DNA from: Pyrus communis
Taxonomy: Eukaryota; Streptophyta; Magnoliopsida; Rosales; Rosaceae
NCBI RefSeq assembly: GCF_963583255.1
Contig: NC_084818.1
Span: 10,170,222-10,234,221 of the forward strand
Length of the DNA: 64,000 nucleotides
Direction: 5' to 3'
The notes beneath the pieces are model-generated. The model saw nothing but the letters and a program-made list of their open reading frames with translations, ran no database searches and had not been told where the DNA came from. Each line of letters begins with the position of its first letter. Positions within the stretch are counted from its first letter, which is position 1. The position numbers and the translations under genes are program-made. Shown here one piece after another: positions 1 to 10,954 of this stretch.

Positions 1-59
1 ATATTTGATTTTTCTTGAATACATATTTTGCTTGGACTAATATTTTGCTTTCCTTGTAG

Positions 60-2110
60 ATGGTATCAGCATCTATGATTCACCAGAGAAAATTATACCC
101 CGCTGGAAAGGTCCCCCAATAGAAAAGAGTCCGGAGTTCTTGAATTATTTGCAAGAGCAGCGGATGACAATTTTTGCTGAGAATAGTGAGATTTCGGTGA
201 ATAAAGATGAGCAGAACTTTCTTCAGAACTCAACAGGATCCCAATCCCATGAGAGTATTGCTGCTACTTCCATAACCAATGACCCAAATAAGAAGGATAT
301 TAGCAGTTCAAAGACAATTATAGAAGGGAGTGATGGTTCTGTTAGAACTGGCAAAAAATCAGGAAAGGAGTTTTGGCAACACACGAAAAAATGGTCTCAG
401 GGGTTTTTGGAATCCTACAATGCGGAGACAGACCCAGAAATTAAATCCACTATGAGGGACATGGGGAAGGGTTTAGATCGATGGATCACTGAAAAAGAAA
501 TACAGGAAGCTGCTGATCTTATGGATAGAATGCCTGAAAAAAGTAAGGAATTCATGGAAAAGAAACTCAGCAAGCTTAAGAGGGAGATGGAATTGTTTGG
601 GCCACAGGCTGTAGTGAGCAAATACCGTGAATATGCAGAAGATAAGAAAGAAGATTACTTGTGGTGGTTAGATCTGCCTTATGTGCTGGTAAGCTAGATA
701 TGCACTTCGACTTTTCTGCAATTTTTTAAGCTTGATTTGTGCTGTCAGTTCATTCCCCAATAGTTTCATCTTCTGGAATTAGTTGTCATCTAACACTATA
801 TTCAAGTTCCAGGAGGTCCTGGGTTTCAAACCTCTAATCCTTATTCCACATCTATTTGGTTTTTAACATCCGCCTTGATTTTAAGCTTTATGTAGATATT
901 TTTCCCCAATACTCAACCAGTAGTTAATTCTCTCTGTACTTACCAGTGCATTGAGCTGTACACAGTTGATAATGAAGAACAAAGGATTGGATTTTATTCA
1001 TTGGAGATGGCTGCGGATCTTGAATTGGAACCGAAGCCGTACCATGTGATTGCTTTCGAGGACAGTAATGATTGCAAAAATCTCTGTTATATCATCCAGG
1101 CTCAAATGGAAACACATGGGAATGGCCATGCCTTTGTTGTTGCCCAGCCACCTAAGGTAAAGAATTAGTTTGTTTTCAGTTCTGAAGATCAGCATTCTTC
1201 AGTTGCAGCTGTTGAAAATTTCTTGCAATTCATGGTCTTAGCAAATTATATTCTCTCAAGAGAGGCCAACTTGTGTGGAATGGCCATTTTATGTTTTCAA
1301 TATCACTCAGTTAACAGGACTCGTAAGGTTTTTTCATTTTAAGACGAGACTTGAGATGTGAGACTCTATGGTTTTCATATGCTATCCCACTCACAGATTA
1401 AATCTCTTTCCCGACTGCTGTTCAATTGTTCCCCTTTAATTGTTCAGTCTAATCTTTATTGATCTGTTGAGGTGGGTGACCGATTTATCTGAACTGTCCA
1501 CTTATCTCCTCTCCAGGATGTTTTTCAGGAAGCCAAAACAAATGGCTTCGGTGTAACTGTCATTAGGAAAGGAGAGCTTCCGCTCAATGTGGACCAAACT
1601 TTGGAAGAAGTGGAGGATCAGATCAGTGAGATTGGCAGCAAAATATACCATGATAAGATCATGCAGGAGCGCTCTATGGATATAAGCTCGTTGATGAAAG
1701 GTGTATTTGGGTTCAGCGGCAAACCTATTATGAAGTAATTTCTTAACTTTAATAAAGTTGTTTCCATACAATACTTACCTGGTTTATGGGACACGATTTC
1801 ATTGTATTCTGTTTTCAAAGTAGTCACATTTTTGCATCCTGACTGTCTTGATCACAGAAAAAGACCAACACAGACGATGAAGAGTGCAATTGGTTTCAGC
1901 GGCAAGCCTGCTAAGAAGTAAGTCCGTCAATCTGATGGAGTTGTTTCCATGCAATACTTAACTAGCACGGAACACCAAAGCATTGATTTGTGTTATTTTA
2001 CCACAGCATTTTATTTTCTTAGTATGAACATTTTCTTACGTCTTGAAGTCTTTGATTGCACAAAAAGATCGAAGAAAATGCTGAAGAAGCCCAGCAAGAA
2101 AGAAAGGTGA
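60..2110 (+). CDS. EMB1703: EMB1703-like plastid protein, 3' part (5' end outside window)
   Basis: Five exons are read as 60-688, 947-1156, 1517-1734, 1858-1917 and 2068-2110 (stop TGA 2108-2110); all junctions are GT-AG and the reading phase is continuous. The protein carries landmarks I recall from Arabidopsis EMB1703 (At3g61780): HTKKWSQGFLESYNAETDPE, the charged stretch ending KKLSKLKREMELFGPQAVVS, EDYLWWLDLPYVL, the segment around GFYSLEMAADLELEPKPYHV, and a Lys-rich tail. EMB1703 is an embryo-essential, plastid-associated protein of unknown biochemical role. No catalytic motif is visible; the middle is charged and probably coiled. The first exons and any transit peptide lie left of the window. 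The open frame after 688 ends in an intronic stop, so the splice at 688 is needed. Family call is from memory; exon structure is seen directly. Confidence 0.8.
1698..1965 (+). repeat. 183-bp exon-plus-intron tandem duplication inside the EMB1703-like gene
   Basis: The 3' end of exon 3 and its intron start recur 183 bp downstream as exon 4 and its intron start. Both exon copies encode GFSGKP followed by a Lys-containing end, and both following introns carry the matching stretch gttgtttccatacaatactt (one mismatch in the second copy), at 1757 and 1940. Because 183 is a multiple of three and both copies keep a donor site, the duplication adds about 20 residues in frame. Confidence 0.75.
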
Positions 2111-3171
2111 TGCTTCATATGTATGCTCCGAGAGACAACAGTAATCGAGCATGTAAGAAGTTCATGGTAATGTCAAACTCCGCATGCTTATTCTGGTCGC
2201 TGCACAAACGCTGGACAAACTCTGTACAAAGTACCCGGAGCTCCATGATTTGGTGCCAAGCATTTACCTTTCAGGTTACCTATTACCGAAGTCAACGTTA
2301 CACCGGCGCAGAAGTTGCAATAGTCAATTGTGCATGTTGCCCATTCTTCTCACCCAAAGACTAGCCATTGCAGCAGTTCAGCTAGCTCCCAATTCCGACT
2401 CCGAGTGGTCACTTGCAACAACACGTCTTCGGAGCTGGTTCCTTAAATATTAATTCCTATATATTTGCTTTAATTTGTGAATAATTTCCAACCTCATTGG
2501 ATTTTGCCCTTTTATCTTATTGTAATTCCAACTTAATTTAACAAGCCGGAAAATGCATCGACTGAGTGCACCGGAGTATTAATGGAGTAGGTGGAAGTGA
2601 CGAGTGTATACGATATGTTTCACCGTAGCATTGGATGCAACGTGGTATTGTAGATTTTGCCCACAGTACATGTGAGTTTCAACGTACCTGATGGGTCCAA
2701 CAAATCAAATGGCTCATTTAATTCATTAAAACCGAAACATTTCCGATTGTATCAACCACCAATGCCAACAAGTTGCCATTTTCCTATTTTATTCTTAAAC
2801 ATTTATCAAAATATAGTTGTCTGATATGCATTTTTGGAACATGCAGTATCCAGAACAAAAAAAGCATCCCAAACCTAACAAATGAAATTTTCTGTCTTCA
2901 AAACAAACTTCAGTGCTATTACAAATGGATTAGAAATTGTCACGAAATGAACCACGAACTTCACTACAAGTCAACCGAAACTGGATTTTGGTCTGTAAGG
3001 AAAAGCACGAATACAAAAGAAACTGCGGTCTATAATGAAAAAACGGATACGAAATTGAAGGTGTATGGGCAAAAGGAGGGCTAGTCCTCTTGCTATACAA
3101 ACATATGTACGCTGATCACATGGTCATACACATTTTATGTACCTATGTTCTCCACATGATTCAGCATCCCG
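2111..3171. other. Convergent 3' intergenic region
   Basis: This holds the presumed 3' UTRs of the EMB1703-like gene (+) and the PI4K gene (-). Two overlapping short plus-strand frames at 2056-2453 have no recognisable domain and continue out of the EMB1703 last exon in other frames, so I treat them as UTR. The remainder is AT-rich with no repeat or RNA gene that I recognise. Confidence 0.5.
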
Positions 3172-5148
3172 TTACGAAGGTGATCTTGCAATCTCATCAA
3201 GGCGACGGTCCATAATTTGGGACACGGCCTCAAGAAAAGCATCTTCACTTGAATCAGGGAGCACAGAATCCTCTGCTTCTTGCACTATCTCCTCAATGAC
3301 GGATTCCTTGTTCAAGGTTTTTCTGCACATTATGTTTCCTATGGCAAAGGGAGTGAACTGTCTCTCTGCCCCTTTCTTCAACAGCATGGTTGAAATGCGT
3401 AGTGTGCGAGCACATTTGCGGGGCATGTACCATCCATGGAACTTCAAAAGGGCAATATCTTCTTCTGCATCCAGTGATTTGATGTAATCAATGACCTCGT
3501 CAGCATAAGGCTTGCGTGCTTGTGGCCAATACAACCAGTCAAATGTAATGTCTTCAAACTGCAGGAACAAGACAATGCACATGAAATTAGTATTACAATA
3601 TCAGAAAACAAAAATGAAAATAAATCTCCTAGATAATGTCATGGCAATGAGCTGATGACTATATGATGCAGATAAATTTCAGGAAAACGAGAAAAGAAAC
3701 GCCAAAAACAATAACAAAATGGCAACAAGGACAAATCACTGCCAGTTAATAAAAGTTTAAGTGAATGTACTTACCGTTTCAGGTAAGCAGTACCCATGAT
3801 CAATTGGAATCAGCACAGTCCGGCCATCTTCACCCTCTTTGCCCAGCAAAATGTTTCCGGCATGCCTGTCCGCATTTGCCAATCTGATATCCAAAACAGA
3901 AATCTTATGCACTTCCTCAGTTGGGAAAGCTGTAGGGCCCATGTCTTCACAACTTCCACTATTCTCCATGAACTTCTGCAAGGACCCGACCTTAACAGTA
4001 GCATCCCCAGGATGGTTGAACACTTTATGAAAGCACTTGACAATAAATGTTGGGGGGACCCCAGCAAAGCCCTTTGCATTACCAAACAGCATGCGATGCC
4101 CACCCATTGGATGATCCAAGAGGTAAGCAGCCACTTCTCTAAGTGCTCCTTCTCCAACTCTTGTTCCCCTTTTCAATCCTTCACCATCCAATGACAATGG
4201 CAGCCCCCTCGGATTGTTTTGAGCCATAGGCTCCTCATCAATTGGCTTAAAAACAGATACATACTTTTGACCTGAAGAGTCTGGCATAAAATACGCTCCT
4301 CCAGTACCCTCCATGGACCTAATTGGATAACTCCCACCATGTAGTCCGTCAGACGTGTCATTAACCATGTCCCAAATCTGGGAAGGTAATTCAATCTTGG
4401 GGTTAACAATGACAGGCTCCAACAAAAAACCCCTGTCAGGAGGTTTTCTCGGCACAACTTCATAACCTCTCTTAAAGTCATGCTGACCAGCATCATACTG
4501 TCGCTTCACATTATCTCCACCAACTTCATAATTTTTTCCATCATCCAACTGTGATGCCACAACTGACAATTCAAAGTTCTTCTCAACTGGTCTGGCCCTA
4601 ACTTTTGCAGACTTCCGAACCAACAGATGTAAGACAGCATCATTATGTTTACATAAGTCATCAATAAGTCTCTGATCTTCAAGTTGTTTCCCATCACACA
4701 CAACTTCTTGTTTTTCTAGATCAACAAACTCTTTATTCTTCTTTGCAATCTTTTGTTTCACATATCCAACATCTTTACCACGTTCGACATGGAAGGTAAA
4801 CTCTTTCCCGCAAGTTGTTTGGACATTGATCTCTTGAAGGTCAGAAAGCCTAAGGACCAAATGTAGAATATTCCCATCCGTTACCCCGTATTCCCGGAGT
4901 ATGGAATTGCTCCTAGCCAGTTCTCTACCTCCACAAACTAACTTTTGCTTCTTAGCAACAAACCCTTTGTAGGTTTGTATCCTAAGCTTCACTGACTCAA
5001 TAGAGTCCGATTCCAAAACACTCATGGGAGTAGTTGACCCAGACACAGAGAGATATATCAATATCGATTCATCCAAAGACATACACGGTTGGGGAAACCC
5101 GGGCTCACAGTGAGCCGGAGTAAGAGTAGCAATACCGGCGGACGACAT
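3172..5148 (-). CDS. PI4KG4: Phosphatidylinositol 4-kinase gamma with two ubiquitin-like domains
   Basis: Two exons, 5148-3775 and 3558-3172, join in phase 0 to a 586-residue protein. Two ubiquitin-like domains sit at about residues 29-101 and 105-178. A type II PI3/PI4-kinase domain follows: KPIDEEP at about 301-307 (candidate ATP-binding Lys), DIRLANADRHAGN at about 420-432 (catalytic-loop-like) and IPIDHGYCLPE at about 447-457 (DFG-like). This order is typical of plant PI4K gamma (UBDK gamma) proteins; Arabidopsis PI4Kgamma4 (At2g46500) is the nearest I recall. Some members of this group phosphorylate proteins rather than lipid, so lipid kinase activity is not certain. Upstream DNA at 5149-5750 probably holds a 5' UTR intron with donor near 5569. 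The gene is intact by eye. Confidence 0.93.
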
Positions 5149-5775
5149 TATGCTCTTAATTCGAAATTTTCCAAGAAGGTCAAAAAGCTCTTCAAATCAA
5201 TGCAGAACCTTCAAACCCTAGGAAAACTATACACATATTTACAAGAATGCAGCCATATCTAACCCTAAATTGACCACCCGATTAATACCCAGATGATCAA
5301 ACAAACCCTAGATTCAATTTTCACAAACTATACAACAAAAGGAACAAACTTGAATACCCTCCTCCCCTCCAAAAGAAAAGGGAAAAAGTACCCACAGATC
5401 CAACCCCTATAAATCCATCACCTACAAACCGAAATTACAGACCCCAAGTACAAATCCAAGAACCCACAAACCAATCGGCAAAACAAAATCCTACAAATTG
5501 GACCCAACAAATTACCAATAACAAGTTACAGGGGCAAATCAATAACAAAGATCGATCACGATTCTTACCGAGAAGGAAGAACCGGAAAGAAGGGAGTGAC
5601 TGAAGAGAATTCAGCTCGATTGCGATTTGTCGTGTAGCAGCTTAGGGTACGTAATTCGGGGGAAAATGAGAGAGGAAGGGGAAGGAAGAAGCGTGTAGAC
5701 GGTGAGATGTGAGGAGTGGAGAGAGGAGAGGTGAGGTGTTGGATTTTGACGACGAATAAGTAATTTATATTTTTA
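5149..5775 (-). promoter_or_regulatory. 5' UTR and promoter of the PI4K gamma gene
   Basis: On the minus strand a good donor (CGGTAAGAAT) lies near 5569 and the ATG exon begins below 5200, so a leader intron of roughly 0.4 kb is likely; the acceptor could not be fixed. A TATA-like motif (ATATAAAT) lies near 5764-5772, upstream of purine-rich leader sequence. Confidence 0.45.
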
Positions 5776-6126
5776 ATTAATTAATTAAATTGCCGTGGGA
5801 ATGTTCGCAGAAGCAACGCGACAGACAGTTGAAGTGCTGACCAAGTTAAGGAGAAAGACGGTGGGAAAAGTTAAACGCCCTTTAAGCAGCGTGGCTTGCC
5901 CAATTAGGAAAAGCCACGTGTCTAATTGCTGATTAATCGGTGTTTAATTTTGTTTGGAATTATTAGAAATGACTGAGTAAAAAAAAGGAACCAGCCTTTT
6001 CGACCAAACAAAAAGAATATTCTTTTTTACTGAATGAAAGAAAGTAAGGATCCGATTGCCACATTTTGAAATTTTAAAAACGAAGTTGCTCAAATGCCAA
6101 ATTGTAAAGGAAATATTAGAATATAA

Positions 6127-6270
6127 TTTTTTTTTTTTTTTAACAAGCGATATTATCTAGACTAGGGGATGAGTTTAACCTCACAATATGTTAGTAATAA
6201 TATAGTTTAAATTCGTATTCTGAGAGAATCAAACCTAATAAAAAAATTAGATGGCTTAATCATCCTGCTG
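6127..6270 (-). mobile_element. tRNA-derived SINE, degenerate copy (copy A)
   Basis: Read on the minus strand this has a Pol III B-box-like GGTTTGATTCTC, a body shared with other copies in this window (tattatctagactagggg on plus), and ends in a poly(A) tail seen as a T run at 6127-6141 on plus. The A box is weak. Similar copies lie near 6605, 8750, 44995, 45410, 46760 and 49265. Confidence 0.6.
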
Positions 6271-6604
6271 GTTCACAGAGACCAGCATGGCTTGCAATTA
6301 TTGAGAAAATATTTTTTTTTCCGAAAGTTTTAAAGATGATAAAGTAGTTTTTATTCTCTAATTCTTGTATATGTGGCGCTCTTATGTTTTTGTTTTTTTT
6401 TTTTTTCGTATTCTGAAGTTTTATTCCATGTGATATTCTTCAACAAGATTTTTTATCGAGCTCTGTATTTTTAGGGTACAATGTTGGTCTATTTGTGTTG
6501 TTGTTTTGGATTGCATTGTATATATTTTGTTTTATATGTATTTTTTCTTGAGAATTGTTATTGGCGCTTTAAAATTCTCATTTTACACTCGGAGTGCTAA
6601 TAAC

Positions 6605-6745
6605 ACTTCTCTTTTTCTTTTGTGAACAAGCAATATTATCTACACTAAAGGGAAGGGAAGAGGGTGTACTTAGCCTCACAATGAGCAAGTAATAATTTGT
6701 CTAAATTCGCTTTTAGCAAGAATCGAAACTAAGACCTTTGTTTTG
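6605..6745 (-). mobile_element. tRNA-derived SINE, copy B
   Basis: Same family and orientation as the copy at 6127: tail-side pyrimidine stretch at the left, then aacaagcaatattatctaca, the cctcacaatgagcaagtaat stretch, and a reverse B box (agaatcgaaac). The tRNA-like head at the right is truncated. Confidence 0.6.
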
Positions 6746-7692
6746 TTTTGTCTCATGATAACTTATTTAGGAACATGTCTTTTTAAGACACAACTTTTGT
6801 TCCTAATAGTTACGTTTGAGTTTAGGATAACTTTTTATTTTAAAATTTCTACTCTTTATTGGTGTTTGAATAAAACATTTTTTCCAAACAAAAAAATTGG
6901 TATAATTACCCTTTTGGACTTCGCAATCAAGGCTAGTTGAGTCGTATTGGACCAATTTTGGAAGGTTGGGCTTACACGAAGCAAGTAAGACACTCGCTCT
7001 GCTTCCCTTTCAAAAAGTCTATGTGAAGAGAGAGAGAGATAAATTTAAAAAAAAAAGAAAAAAAAGAAAAAAAAAGGGTAATAGTCCTAATTAGATCCAA
7101 AATTTAGTTGTTTCCGTCCTTGTTTCCATCTCAACATGTGGTCTCACGACTTTGTAATAACCTTCTTAATTATATTCTAAGCATTCTCGAATCGGTATCT
7201 TTACATTTAAACTTAATTATCTATAATGATGCATATCTCTTTACACCTAATCACGTAACGAGAGAGATATAAAAAGGGCTGTGTGCCGTTGTTAAACCCG
7301 AGGTTTTGCCATCTTGGACACACTTCCAACACACAAAAATTGTGTTTGCATTATTCGTAATGCTTTCCATTTGAAAACATCCTAGTATGACCTTACAAAT
7401 AAGTGAACTTCAACAATTAAGGCAGACGGAACAGAGCAATTAGAACCTCCTATATCCATGGTGTTAAGCATGCCGCCAGCTCGAACTCTCCATGAGATTC
7501 ATGGTTGCATTGTACAGTTTTTGTGTTCGTATACAAAGCGGACTCGGAATAGTCTTCTACTCAAGCCATGACTTGTAGGCTAACAGATATGTTCAGCACA
7601 AAGCTAATTTTTTCCACACTCCAAGCACGCTTCTGCAAATTCTCTATATTTCCTGCAGGGAGCAACCTTTCTGGTCTCTTGCCTATTTTAGG
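6746..7692. other. Intergenic region without a gene
   Basis: AT-rich DNA with an A/G-rich low-complexity tract at 7021-7077. The open frame at 6743-6940 is biased to Phe/Leu/Ile and has no domain. Part of 7400-7692 is likely the 3' flank of the CBL-like relic. Confidence 0.4.
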
Positions 7693-9196
7693 TCATGGTT
7701 TAGATCTTTCTGCTTTATTGTTCAGCACAAAGCTGGGAAATGCTAGAGTTATGTCCCTGCAGAGAGAACGTACGCATACGGACATTGTTAAAAAGCCAAG
7801 CAAAACCAAAAACTTCTACGAAAACTAGAACACCAATGAACCGGCATATCAGACACATGCTTGTGGTGCAAGAGATAACGAGGATGACCTAAAATATGCG
7901 ATACTTGTTCAGCGATTTACAAAACACTAACTAAAGTTTGCAGAACGCAGGTTTAGGTTTTAGGACGTACATTAAGTATGGAAGAGTCATGTTTTTCAGC
8001 AAAGAAGGGTTTTGTGCTACGTATTCCTTCCACTCTTCCTCGTCAATTTTACCATCCGCTTTTCCATCTGCATCCTTGATTGTCCGAAACATACGAGAAA
8101 GTTACAATCATCGAGATCACAAACTGGGGAAGTGCAATCATCAAAGATAAACGGAGTCAAAATCCTTACCTTGTCCACAATCATTTCGACAATATCATCT
8201 GAAAGAACGAGATCAGACTCGTCTAAAAGCGCCAGCACCATCTCCTTCAACTGTTTTAAAAATTGTATCATTTGAAGCAAAATCACGATTCATGAAGGAG
8301 CAAGCAAGAACTTAAACCTCAAGGACTTTTAGCTAAAGGAGAAACCAAGTCGAGTGGACTTACCTCTTCGTGCTCGATGTAACCAGTGCGCCTCAGATCA
8401 TATAACTTAAAAGCATCTGCCATATCAATGTATGTATCAATTTTAGTGCCTACACATTTAAGTTAAGACATGCTAATGCTACTGCCAATTGAAAACTGAA
8501 AATTTTCGAACACATGGGAATTGGCGAATGCATCACGAGTCGAGTTCTTACATGTAGTTTTGACTGAGTCAGAGTTTTTGGGTGGAAAACGCTCAATATT
8601 TGAACAAATTCTGCAAATACGGCCATTGTCGTCGACATAAAAAATATCAAATATCTACAAAGCATGGCAGAACAAAGAAATTTTAGGAATTAGAATCCTA
8701 ATGCAAACACTTCAGTATACATTAGCACATGAAAAATCAAAATCATGCATTTTTTTTTTTAAATGAATACAACATTATTTACAAAAGGGGAGGGGAATAG
8801 TTTAAGCTTTACACTGAGCTTGCCATAATAATACTTTGACGAGAATCGAACTTAAGGTCTCTTACTTACGAGTGAAGAAGAATATCATTAGATCGCAAAA
8901 TCATGCATGTTAAGAGAGTGAATTAATTTAAGACCACATATTTACCTTGTCTAAAAAGAGGTTCCTCTTTTTGTGATTTTGGAAAAGGGCAAGCTGGAGC
9001 TCTTCCTGTTGATAATAAGCATCAAATTATAAAAGCAGTAGAAAAAAAGGTCAATTTTTCCAAATTATTCTTTAGAATTAATGCAAAGTAAAATCAAATA
9101 TTAGTAAACAAATACTTCAAATTCTGAAGAAAAAAGAGGGAAACAGACCTTGTGTATGAGCCCGTCTTTAACTTCAGAACTGCTCACTCTCAGAAA
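7693..9196 (-). pseudogene. Calcineurin B-like (CBL) calcium sensor, decayed gene lacking 5' exons
   Basis: Seven exon-like blocks on the minus strand match CBL proteins: 9196-9149 (SSSEVKDGLIHK), 9005-8946 (EELQLALFQNHKKRNLFLDK), 8654-8552 (IFDIFYVDDNGRI, then shifted frame EFVQILSVFHP), 8416-8364 (FKLYDLRRTGYIEHEE), 8250-8170 (LKEMVLALLDESDLVLSDD), 8083-7971 ([25 protein letters not shown]) and 7756-7693 (DITLAFPSFVLNN, stop). CBLs bind calcium through EF hands and activate CIPK kinases. Defects: no N-terminal exons up to 10 kb; block 3 has about five bases missing after GRI and one missing at its donor; block 6 has CGG where the acceptor CAG should be, although an in-frame AG lies 9 bases downstream. 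No in-frame stop appears across the blocks, so a transcript encoding an altered protein is not excluded. Confidence 0.75.
8745..8905 (-). mobile_element. tRNA-derived SINE, copy C, in a CBL-relic intron
   Basis: T run at 8751-8760 (tail of a minus-strand element), then the family body, a reverse B box (gagaatcgaacttaagg) at about 8841-8857 and the tRNA-like head (reverse of ATGATATTCTTCTTCACTCG) at the right. One of the better preserved copies. Confidence 0.65.
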
Positions 9197-9296
9197 CTGC
9201 CATTTCCCAAAACATCAGTACAACATCAGATTATTAAACTTAATTATAACAAAATCAACCCAATATATTTTCCATCGATGAATGTTTAAATTAAGA

Positions 9297-9465
9297 GGCT
9301 GTTTGATAACCATTTCGTTTTCAATCTGAAAACTTATTTAGTTACCAACTTCAATTACGAAAACTTCAGGTCGATTTTTTATAACTAAAAAAAAAGCTTT
9401 TGGATTTTGGTTTTCAATTTTCAAAAAGAAAGTAAAAACGAAAAACTAAAATGGTTATCAGGCGC
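9297..9465. mobile_element. Short inverted-repeat element (MITE-like)
   Basis: The left end gctgtttgataaccatttcg and the reverse complement of the right end (gcgcctgataaccatttta) match closely, with an AT-rich centre of about 120 bp and no coding capacity. It lies just upstream of the first recognisable CBL block, where the missing N-terminal exons would be. Confidence 0.6.
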
Positions 9466-10954
9466 ATGGGGTTTGGGAAGCAAGAACAGCATGATGCTCG
9501 TCCAACCCAGATGATCCTGAACCGGCATTTTGGCCAGCTTTTGCTCTCCTTTTCTTTGAGATGGAGGAGCCCATTAAAATAATGGAACTTCCTCTTCCTC
9601 CTCTTCTTCTTGTTTTACTTCTTCCTGCAGTTTCTGGATTTCAACCTTTGGTTTTTATTTTCTCGTAATTTGACTTGGAGAAAATATCTGTAGGGTTCTT
9701 CAAATTTTCGTATGGATTAAGAGGCAAAGATGGAGACGAACAAACAATTACAGGTTTCTTGTTCGATTCAATCTAAGGTTGTAAGCAAACGGTAATCAAA
9801 CTCGTGTCAGCTAAATGCGAGGGTCAACGTCGTACACTTGTCGATCACGGCTTCCTCATCATCAAAATATAAAGAACAGAGAAATGCCAAGAGACTCCAA
9901 GAAATGGATTCTCAGGATTCTCTGTTGCTTTATCATTTTATATTAACTTTTTAGGTTAATAATTATTGTATCAAAAATATGAGATTGAAGAAAATTTCAC
10001 TTTTGAGAAAATCTCTTTAGCATTTCTCTAAAAGATAAAAAATAATATGAATCCTCTCCGGATCCTCTTTATGAGAATCTCAATGATCCATAAATCTTGT
10101 TCGTTTATTATACATCGTACGATCAGAAATTATTTTTAAAAAAAAATTATTTAAAATTAAATATAAATAGTACTTAAAGAAAACTAACCGTACGATGTAC
10201 GATGAACCGACAGAATTTATGAATTCTCAGAATCCTTACAAAAAAGATCCGGAGATGATCATTTCTCAACAAAAAAGAACCTTACTCTCAAGTTATTTGA
10301 TATCTTATGTTTCGAGAATTTACGCTTCCATCACTCATGAGCTCTTTCGTGATGTTTATGATAAGCGATATTACTATTGTTACACTGTAAGTTGAAATAA
10401 GAAGAGAGGTGAGCGTTTAAATTCGAGATGCAGTAAGTTAAAGAAAAGACCCAACTCAAACAAGTCTAGCTAGTAGCTATAGCTCGAACGAAATAAAATC
10501 AAATGCTTGATTAATTACTACTCTGATCCATTTTTCGCAAAGACGAAAAAATGCCAGCCGTGTTGGTTGAAGGGTAAAATGAAATAATCTTGCAGCTTCT
10601 TCTATGGAGACAAAGCCAAGGTCGTCAACTATTCACAGAATCATACACAGATTGTTTACAGAGTTACAGCAGTCCCCTTTCAAGCCAAATTTCAGGCCAA
10701 CTTCTTGGGAATCCTGAAACATCTTACAACAAATTTCCGGCCCTGTGAATACATTTCTGAAATTTGTTCATAGTCAGTGAGGGCCGGGGATCGGTTTTGC
10801 GAGGGACAAAATAACATTGCTATCATCAACTTTTTTAACCAATGTCTCTCTGGTTTTGAATGAAGAATTAAAGTACAATGACTTATCTGGCCATGTCAAC
10901 ACCAGAATGATGTGTGTCAACAAAAATCCGACTGAAATTACCTGCAAGGTCGGT
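9466..10954. other. Intergenic region and 3' UTR of the DUF212 gene
   Basis: No gene is supported at 9466-10550. A foldback MITE lies at 10049-10262. From about 10600 to 10954 the sequence is probably the 3' UTR of the minus-strand DUF212 gene, possibly with a UTR intron whose donor (CAGGTAATTT) lies just below 10945. Confidence 0.4.
10049..10262. mobile_element. Foldback MITE
   Basis: The two arms are imperfect reverse complements for about 75 bp each: left gaatcctctccggatcctct and right, reversed, gatcatctccggatctttt; inner parts share atacatcgtacgatc / gtacatcgtacggtt. The AT-rich loop is short. There is no open frame of note. The ends resemble the element at 22961-23161 (gatcctctccg). 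Confidence 0.7.

Noticed and set aside
799..840. Intron stretch ggtcctgggtttcaaacctc resembling a tRNA B box
   Set aside because: No A box and no cloverleaf could be formed by eye.
2056..2453. Overlapping plus-strand frames of about 100 and 89 codons after the EMB1703 last exon
   Set aside because: No recognised domain, and both overlap the likely 3' UTR; the fifth exon with the Lys-rich tail and TGA at 2108 explains the region better.
3796..4496. Several frames opposite or shifted to the PI4K exon
   Set aside because: Shadows of the kinase coding sequence.
9562..9669. Short plus-strand frame resembling a signal peptide (MEEPIKIMELPLPPLLLVLL)
   Set aside because: Only 35 codons, CT-rich repeat origin, no continuing exon.
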